A stretch of 43,188 nucleotides of DNA from Candidatus Aenigmatarchaeota archaeon (lineage in GTDB: Archaea > Aenigmatarchaeota > Aenigmatarchaeia > QMZP01 > QMZT01). This document shows positions 37,706-43,188 of the stretch, in pieces. Under the pieces are notes generated by a model. It had not been told where the DNA came from, did no database searches, and worked only from the letters and a program-made list of their open reading frames with translations. The stretch lies in contig QMZT01000004.1 in NCBI GenBank assembly GCA_003663325.1, positions 1-43,188 on the forward strand, given 5' to 3'. How positions within the stretch are numbered: position 1 is the first letter of the stretch; each line of letters opens with the position of its first letter. Position numbers and translations under genes: made by a program.

Positions 37706-38377
37706 TTAACTCCTATGCCCCACAGGCATTATAACAAGTGGCGTGCCGGTTGCTTTCAAAATTTCCTTAACCATGGTGTCATCAAAGGCGCCAACATTAA
37801 CCGTGCCTAAGCCAAGGGATGTTGCCTGCAAATAAATATTTTGGGATATATGCCCAGCCTCAATATGCGCATACCTTATCCCCCTCTCTCCATATTTCCA
37901 TGTTAATTTTTCATAGTTTGCAACTATTACAATGCTTGCTGGAGCTTCTTTAACCCAAGCTTGGGAAAGGGCGGCATAGCAAAGCTTATCCCTCTCATCT
38001 CCTTTAATCTTCAATTGCAATGCATGCTTATCTGGCAGGTAAAGATAAACCCCTTGCTCAAGCCCATCCACATTTCCCGCTACTACGTAAATATCCATTG
38101 GATACAGTGCCCCAGCTGATGGTGCCGCTCTTTTACCATCGCTAGATGTTATACCTTGTGCAGCCCACAGAATCTGGGCAAGTTCTTTTAGGGTAATAGG
38201 CTGGGTAGTATAATCCCTTATAGAGCGCCTTTTCGCTATAGCTTCTTCCAAACTCATATTCCCTTTCTTTAAGGGCTCAGGCAAATTTATCACATTGCCC
38301 ATAACACCACCTCTATCTTCATTTTTTATACAACCAGAGATTAGCATCATAATTATGATTATAAACAATATCCTCAT
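37706..38377 (-). CDS. SagB-type nitroreductase-fold flavoprotein with lipoprotein signal
   Basis: Lipobox MLISGC; EEAIAKRRSIRDYTTQPITLKELAQILWAAQGIT, APSAGALYPMDIYVV, AGHISQNIYLQATSLGLGTVNVGAF. Confidence 0.85.
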   Translation of the reverse strand: MRILFIIIIMMLISGCIKNEDRGGVMGNVINLPEPLKKGNMSLEEAIAKRRSIRDYTTQPITLKELAQILWAAQGITSSDGKRAAPSAGALYPMDIYVVAGNVDGLEQGVYLYLPDKHALQLKIKGDERDKLCYAALSQAWVKEAPASIVIVANYEKLTWKYGERGIRYAHIEAGHISQNIYLQATSLGLGTVNVGAFDDTMVKEILKATGTPLVIMPVGHRS

Positions 38378-38430
38378 ATTTTAGAATTCTGAAAAAGATT
38401 TTTATTTGAGGCGGGAGAAAAAAATTATCT

Positions 38431-39699
38431 ATGGGTAAGCTTAAGAGGGAAATTAGTTTATGGGAAGCCACCTTAACTGGGGTCGGCATAATTCTTGGCG
38501 CCGGTATATACGTTCTCATAGGAAGAGCAGCAGGCATAGCAGGCAATGCAGTCTGGCTTTCCTTTGCCATAGCAGCTCTTATCGCTGCATTTACAGGCTT
38601 AAGCTATGCTGAGCTTTCCTCTTTAATTCCAAAGGCTGGAGCAGAATATGAGTACGTTAAGCATGCTTTTGGCAAACGCTTAGCATTTATTCTTGGCTGG
38701 CTATTAATAATAGCTGGCATAGTCTCAGCATCTACCGTAGCTTTAGGCTTTGCTGGCTATTTTGGTAAACTTTTTAACATACCTTTACTCCCAAGTGCCG
38801 TAGCCCTTATATTACTGCTTTCTATCCCACTTTTTTACGGTGTTAAGGAATCTGTAAGGCTGGGCGTGGCTATGACATTAATCGAGGCCTTTGGTCTATT
38901 TTTCATAATATCCATAGGCGTGCCAAATTTTGGAAGTGTTAATTATCTTGACATGCCAAACATGTTTGCCATTTTCCAGGCATCAGCGCTTATATTTTTC
39001 GCCTATATAGGCTTTGGCCAAATAGTAAGGTTAGCAGAGGAAACAAAGGATGCAAGGAGCGTTATACCTCATGCAGTTATATTGTCTGTGGTAATAACTA
39101 CAATTATCTATATACTTGTCGCTTTGTCTGCTGTAAGCATAATTGACTGGCATGCTTTGTCTGCTTCACCATCGCCACTTGCAGATGTTGCTGCTAAGGT
39201 TCTTGGTAATAATGCTTTTGTTTTGCTTTCCTTTATAGCCCTCTTCTCCACTACCAACACCGTTCTTTTCATAATGCTCTCCACATCCCGCCTCATCTAC
39301 GGAATGGCAGAAAAGACCGGCTCAATTTTTGCTTATGTGCACCCTAAAAGAAAAACACCATGGGTAGCTATAGCATGCGTTACTGTTCTTGCTTTAGCCT
39401 TCCTTTTTGTTGGGGGAATAGAGAAGATAGCAGGCATAACAAACTTTATGTTTTTCATAAACTATATCTTGATAAATCTTACAGTAATAAAGTTGCGCTA
39501 TTCTATGGCTAATGAGCATAGAGAGTTTAAGATTCCTGTGAATATTGGTAAATTCCCGCTGTTGGCATTTTTAGGCATGCTGACATCTTTTATTATGATA
39601 GCCTCTCTTAATGCAGAAATAGTTGCTTGGGGCATAGCTTTAGTTGGTATTGGTTTTGTTGTGCACGAGATTCTTGTTAGAAAGGGATTTGAGGTTTAA
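38431..39699 (+). CDS. APC-superfamily amino acid permease
   Basis: EISLWEATLTGVGIILGAGIYVLIGRAAG; ~12 TM segments. Confidence 0.88.
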   Translation: MGKLKREISLWEATLTGVGIILGAGIYVLIGRAAGIAGNAVWLSFAIAALIAAFTGLSYAELSSLIPKAGAEYEYVKHAFGKRLAFILGWLLIIAGIVSASTVALGFAGYFGKLFNIPLLPSAVALILLLSIPLFYGVKESVRLGVAMTLIEAFGLFFIISIGVPNFGSVNYLDMPNMFAIFQASALIFFAYIGFGQIVRLAEETKDARSVIPHAVILSVVITTIIYILVALSAVSIIDWHALSASPSPLADVAAKVLGNNAFVLLSFIALFSTTNTVLFIMLSTSRLIYGMAEKTGSIFAYVHPKRKTPWVAIACVTVLALAFLFVGGIEKIAGITNFMFFINYILINLTVIKLRYSMANEHREFKIPVNIGKFPLLAFLGMLTSFIMIASLNAEIVAWGIALVGIGFVVHEILVRKGFEV

Positions 39700-40317
39700 T
39701 TTGTAATACCTGCAATATTCCCTTATCTTGCACTCATTGCATTTTGGCTTTAGCTTGCAGATGGTTTGGCCATAGGCAACAAAAATTTTATTTACCTGAG
39801 CAAGATACCTTGCTGGTATAATCTTTTTAAGCCCCTCCTCTGTCTCCTCTGGCTTTACCGTTTTCACCAACCCCAGCCTGTTGGCTATGCGATGCACATG
39901 AACATCCACACCTAAGGCGGGTTTACCAAATGCATTAGCAAGCACAACATTGGCGGTTTTTCTCCCCACACCGGGCAATTTTATCAATTCTTCGTATGTT
40001 TTTGGTACTTCAGAATTATACCTTGTTGTTAGGAGTTTGGCACATTCAACAAGCCTCTTTGCCTTTATCTTATAAAATCCTATTGGGTATATGAGCTTCT
40101 CAACATCTTTTACTTTCATATTTGCAAGCTGGGCAGGCGTTTTTATTACAGTGAAAAGTCTTTCCGCAACCTTATATGTAAGCTCATCTCTGCTTCTTGC
40201 ACTAAGAATAGTAAATATTAGTACTTTAAATGCATTTCTCAGATTTTTCCTGAATACTGGTGCATGCCTTTTTCTTGCTTCCTCTTCCATAACTTTTAGC
40301 AAGGTTTCCCATCTCAT
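39640..40317 (-). CDS. nth: Endonuclease III
   Basis: LIKLPGVGRKTANVVLANAFGKPALGVDVHVHRIANRLGL; Fe-S CKLKPKCNECKIREYC; start moved to the ATG at 40317. Confidence 0.93.
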   Translation of the reverse strand: MRWETLLKVMEEEARKRHAPVFRKNLRNAFKVLIFTILSARSRDELTYKVAERLFTVIKTPAQLANMKVKDVEKLIYPIGFYKIKAKRLVECAKLLTTRYNSEVPKTYEELIKLPGVGRKTANVVLANAFGKPALGVDVHVHRIANRLGLVKTVKPEETEEGLKKIIPARYLAQVNKIFVAYGQTICKLKPKCNECKIREYCRYYKLNLKSLSNKNLVHNKTNTN

Positions 40318-40318
40318 A

Positions 40319-41206
40319 CTACCTCCACAACTCACATGTTTTGCATATCCTGTTAACACTTGGTTCGTTGCATTTAGCACACGAATACATTACCTTTTTA
40401 CTTAAGTGCGTTGCTATAACTCTTGATATTTTTACACCAGTTCTATATGCTGAGAATTTTATCCCACTGCTCTCTTCCTCGAGTTCATTTAAAAATTTTT
40501 TAACCACAAATCTCATACCCCTTGCATAGGGACATTTTTCTTCCTGTATCTCAATACCATTAAGTAATGCATACAGAGCAATCTCTCTTTCCGGTATCTC
40601 TTTGAAAGGCTTTACTCTCTGAACAAAAAGCTTATGCATAACAGCATACTTATATGCTCTGCTCAATCTGCTCAAATCACCTCTCAGATAATCCATTATC
40701 ACGCTTTGTACTTCATCATCAAGGTTATGAGCAGTAACGAGCCTCGTCGCCCCCAATTCCCTTGCCTTCTTATTCAATAACCATCTCCTCGCAACACCAC
40801 AATATGTGCACGCATACTCTCGCCTATCTTTTACCTTCTCGTCCAGCGTTAACCCAAATTCTTCCTTAAACGAAAAAATATAATGCCTTATGCCCAGTCT
40901 TTCGCAAAGCCTCTTTGCAAGTAAGATGCTTTTGTCTCTATAGCCAGCTATTCCTTCATCTATAGTAAGGGCAAAAAAATCTATACCCCTAACATTCCTA
41001 AATAATTTGTTTATAAAAAATAACAAAGCGCTCGAGTCTTTACCACCAGATAAAGCTATTGCAAGCCTTTCATTATTTCCAAGCCCATACTTTCTCAATG
41101 TATGCTTTGCTCGCCTCTCGATACTTTTTATAAAATGCTCCTTACAAAGATACGTCCCCTCGTATTTTCTGTGGTACACAGCTTTTTTCCCACACTTACA
41201 AAACAT
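40319..41206 (-). CDS. TtuA/Ncs6-family tRNA 2-thiolation protein
   Basis: IALSGGKDSSALLFFINKLF, CTYCGVARRWLLN, VTAHNLDDEVQSVIMDYLRGDLSRL; N- and C-terminal zinc fingers. Confidence 0.9.
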   Translation of the reverse strand: MFCKCGKKAVYHRKYEGTYLCKEHFIKSIERRAKHTLRKYGLGNNERLAIALSGGKDSSALLFFINKLFRNVRGIDFFALTIDEGIAGYRDKSILLAKRLCERLGIRHYIFSFKEEFGLTLDEKVKDRREYACTYCGVARRWLLNKKARELGATRLVTAHNLDDEVQSVIMDYLRGDLSRLSRAYKYAVMHKLFVQRVKPFKEIPEREIALYALLNGIEIQEEKCPYARGMRFVVKKFLNELEEESSGIKFSAYRTGVKISRVIATHLSKKVMYSCAKCNEPSVNRICKTCELWR

Positions 41207-41211
41207 CGCAT

Positions 41212-41952
41212 TTATTCCTCCCTTGGAGCAAGAATAAAGCCCATATGCACCTTGTCTATTTCCTTAAATGTCAACCTTAACGGATAATCCGTGCCAAACT
41301 CCAATTCAACCTTATCGGAAAGCTTGCTTGCTTTTATCATTTTCTTAAGATACTCTAACGGATACCTTGCTTTTATGCTGTCTTTCACATTTATTTCATA
41401 AAGCCCTTCATCTCCCTTTACAAGCTGGAGCTCTGTTGCAGAGAGCTCACTCTTTGCCCACAATTTAAAGTATTCATTGCTCGCCTCAAATACAACAGAA
41501 TCATCTATTATTAGGGCATCCGCTATACCATCTTCAAGTATGCCAGAAGCCATCACAACCTTTCCAGAAAATTCTAATTGTTCTATTGGCGGCTTCTCCA
41601 TTGATATGTCAAGAATTGGCAATGTGAATTTTCTTTTCCACGCACCTTTAGATATTATCTCGAACTCATTTCCATCAAATTTAAGCGTAACGCTGTCCCC
41701 ACTTCTAAGCCTTTTTATTATTGAAACAAAATTTGACAGATTGAGGCCAACTTCATCACTACCTTCAGATTTGAACTCATCAAATGCTGTTGGTAATAGT
41801 TTAAAATCAACAACAGCTATCATGCTCCTATCCGGAGATATCATACTGAGCCCATTTTTATCAACCTTAAAGACACCCTCATCTATTATCTCTGCAATTA
41901 TTGGTATAGTATTTTTAAGTAAATCCACATTGCTTAGTGTTATTTCGAACAT
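41212..41952 (-). CDS. pcn: PCNA sliding clamp
   Basis: FKVDKNGLSMISPDRSMIAVVDFKL, VGLNLSNFVSIIKRLRSGDSVTLKF, FGTDYPLRLTF, GFILAPREE. Confidence 0.95.
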   Translation of the reverse strand: MFEITLSNVDLLKNTIPIIAEIIDEGVFKVDKNGLSMISPDRSMIAVVDFKLLPTAFDEFKSEGSDEVGLNLSNFVSIIKRLRSGDSVTLKFDGNEFEIISKGAWKRKFTLPILDISMEKPPIEQLEFSGKVVMASGILEDGIADALIIDDSVVFEASNEYFKLWAKSELSATELQLVKGDEGLYEINVKDSIKARYPLEYLKKMIKASKLSDKVELEFGTDYPLRLTFKEIDKVHMGFILAPREE

Positions 41953-41971
41953 TTTTACCCCTCCTTTTATT

Positions 41972-42295
41972 TTATACCGAGCTAAATATTTTATATGCGT
42001 TTCTATAAGCTTCTATATCCAATCCTTCTGCACTTTGCACAACTTCTCCTTCCAGCTCAATACCGTCTTCTGTTGCCATAACCCTTCCTATAACCCTTAT
42101 TACCCCTTCTAGATCTGCGGCATCACTTACCCTTACTGTAACGCTACCTGTCCCGTCATCAATAACTATGATATTATCCTTCTTATCAACCACTCTTCCT
42201 ACAACCCTAACACGCACATCTTCCTTGCTTATATCCTTTATAAGTTTATATAAACCAGGTAACCTTCTTACCCCTGTCATCAAATCTGAATCCAT
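41972..42295 (-). CDS. OB-fold nucleic-acid-binding protein (RPA small-subunit-like)
   Basis: VRVRVVGRVVDKKDNIIVIDDGTGSVTVRVSDAADLEGVIRVIGRVMATEDGIELEGEVV. Confidence 0.7.
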   Translation of the reverse strand: MDSDLMTGVRRLPGLYKLIKDISKEDVRVRVVGRVVDKKDNIIVIDDGTGSVTVRVSDAADLEGVIRVIGRVMATEDGIELEGEVVQSAEGLDIEAYRNAYKIFSSV

Positions 42296-42368
42296 ATTTC
42301 CTAATTAGGATTTAGGTTTAAAAAATGTTAATAAATTAATTGATTATTTTTTTTAACTTCCCAAGCAC

Positions 42369-42602
42369 TTATTTCACTTCCAAATTTTTAATTGAGCATA
42401 GTGAATATTTTCCAAGCACAACTTCATTGAACTGCTCAATTGGCACAGATAAAATAGGAAGGAGCGAGCATGGGGATTCGTATCTTGTTGTTATGATACA
42501 CTCTCCTTCATCCCTATCTCCATATACCCTTAGCATAAACCCCCTTTCTTCTGATTCAAATTTTACACTTGTCCCATCCTTAAATTTTATCTCCTTATAT
42601 AT
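42369..42602 (-). CDS. Possible small protein without a canonical start at the N-terminal end of the open frame
   Basis: Open frame IYKEIKFKDGTSVKFESEERGFMLRVYGDRDEGECIITTRYESPCSLLPILSVPIEQFNEVVLGKYSLCSIKNLEVK*; strongly protein-like, but the in-frame codon at the expected start is ATA (42602). Confidence 0.4.
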   Translation of the reverse strand: MYKEIKFKDGTSVKFESEERGFMLRVYGDRDEGECIITTRYESPCSLLPILSVPIEQFNEVVLGKYSLCSIKNLEVK

Positions 42603-42649
42603 TTTACCACTTTAAAGAAATTATTTATTTAATTTTTAAAAATTTTTAC

Positions 42650-43188
42650 CTATCCGATAATCCTTTTAAAGAATTCTTTAAGCTTGCTTTGTCTTCTCTT
42701 TGCAATTAAAGCCTGTGTTGTTGCCCAAGACATCCTTACCAATCCCTCCGGGAAATCTTTGTGTTCTTTGAGATACTCCCTCATCCATGCTATTGTTTCT
42801 GTATCACTAGGATAACCAGAGCCCCTAACTCCATATTTTTTTCTTATCTTTGCCATTTCTTTATCTCTTTCTACCTTTGCAAGTATAGATGCAGCGCTAA
42901 CTATTGGGTATTTTTTATCTGCATAATGCTCTGCTATAAAATTCACATTTGTCATTTTGGAAAGCATTTTCTCAAAGCGCTGTGTGTTATTTTCCGGGCT
43001 ATCTATATAGGCAAGATGGGGATTGAGATAATTCAATATTTCTGCAAATTTTATGGCTTCAAGCCTGTTTAAATTTATACCCTCCTTTTTGTAGTTATCT
43101 ATTTTACAAGGCCCAACCTTTACTATAAGTATATCTTTTGCTATCTTTTCAATTTGCTTTGCAAGCTTTTCCCTTCTTTTTGGCGCAA
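42650..43188 (-). CDS. rnhB: Ribonuclease HII, N-terminus beyond window end
   Basis: Frame continues to the window edge: AKRREKLAKQIEKIAKDILIVKVGPCKIDNYKKEGINLNRLEAIKFAEIL...AYIDSPE...EHYADKKYPIVSAASILAKVERDKEM...GSGYPSDTET. Confidence 0.92.
   Translation of the reverse strand, partial: APKRREKLAKQIEKIAKDILIVKVGPCKIDNYKKEGINLNRLEAIKFAEILNYLNPHLAYIDSPENNTQRFEKMLSKMTNVNFIAEHYADKKYPIVSAASILAKVERDKEMAKIRKKYGVRGSGYPSDTETIAWMREYLKEHKDFPEGLVRMSWATTQALIAKRRQSKLKEFFKRIIG

Noticed and set aside
42340-42615. 91-aa plus-strand ORF between the OB-fold gene and rnhB
   Set aside because: Ser/Phe/Tyr/Leu-rich antisense-type composition; the opposite-strand frame looks much more protein-like.

Overview
This is a 43 kb archaeal chromosome segment, A+T-rich and probably from a (hyper)thermophile because it carries reverse gyrase. 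It is dense in DNA replication and repair genes: PolB, a truncated PolD small-subunit-like protein, Orc1/Cdc6, Hjc, reverse gyrase, Hel308, endonuclease III, PCNA, an OB-fold protein and RNase HII. It also carries central-metabolism genes: acs, ndk, AMP phosphorylase, ppdK, archaeal-type ppcA, nadK and ahcY. Main observations: (1) an intron-rich tRNA-Leu gene (15585-15798, minus) with a bulge-helix-bulge (BHB) intron in the T-loop and a tandem duplication of its D-stem/anticodon segment. The two copies carry different Leu anticodons (UAG and CAG), and both 5' sites can form a BHB with the same 3' splice site. (2) A probable replication origin with three ORB-like boxes between orc1/cdc6 and hjc. 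(3) A degenerate LAGLIDADG ORF flanked by exact 45-bp direct repeats that themselves contain an ORB-like core. (4) A PolD DP1-like gene lacking the phosphoesterase motifs, directly followed by a separate phosphoesterase gene. (5) An AmmeMemoRadiSam gene set with Tat-signal/TM-anchor N-termini and a small membrane protein. (6) A KaiC-like / HTH / reverse gyrase cassette abutting the tRNA-Leu 3' end. (7) A Get3/ArsA plus small EMC6-like membrane protein pair. All calls were made by reading the sequence; no database search was run.
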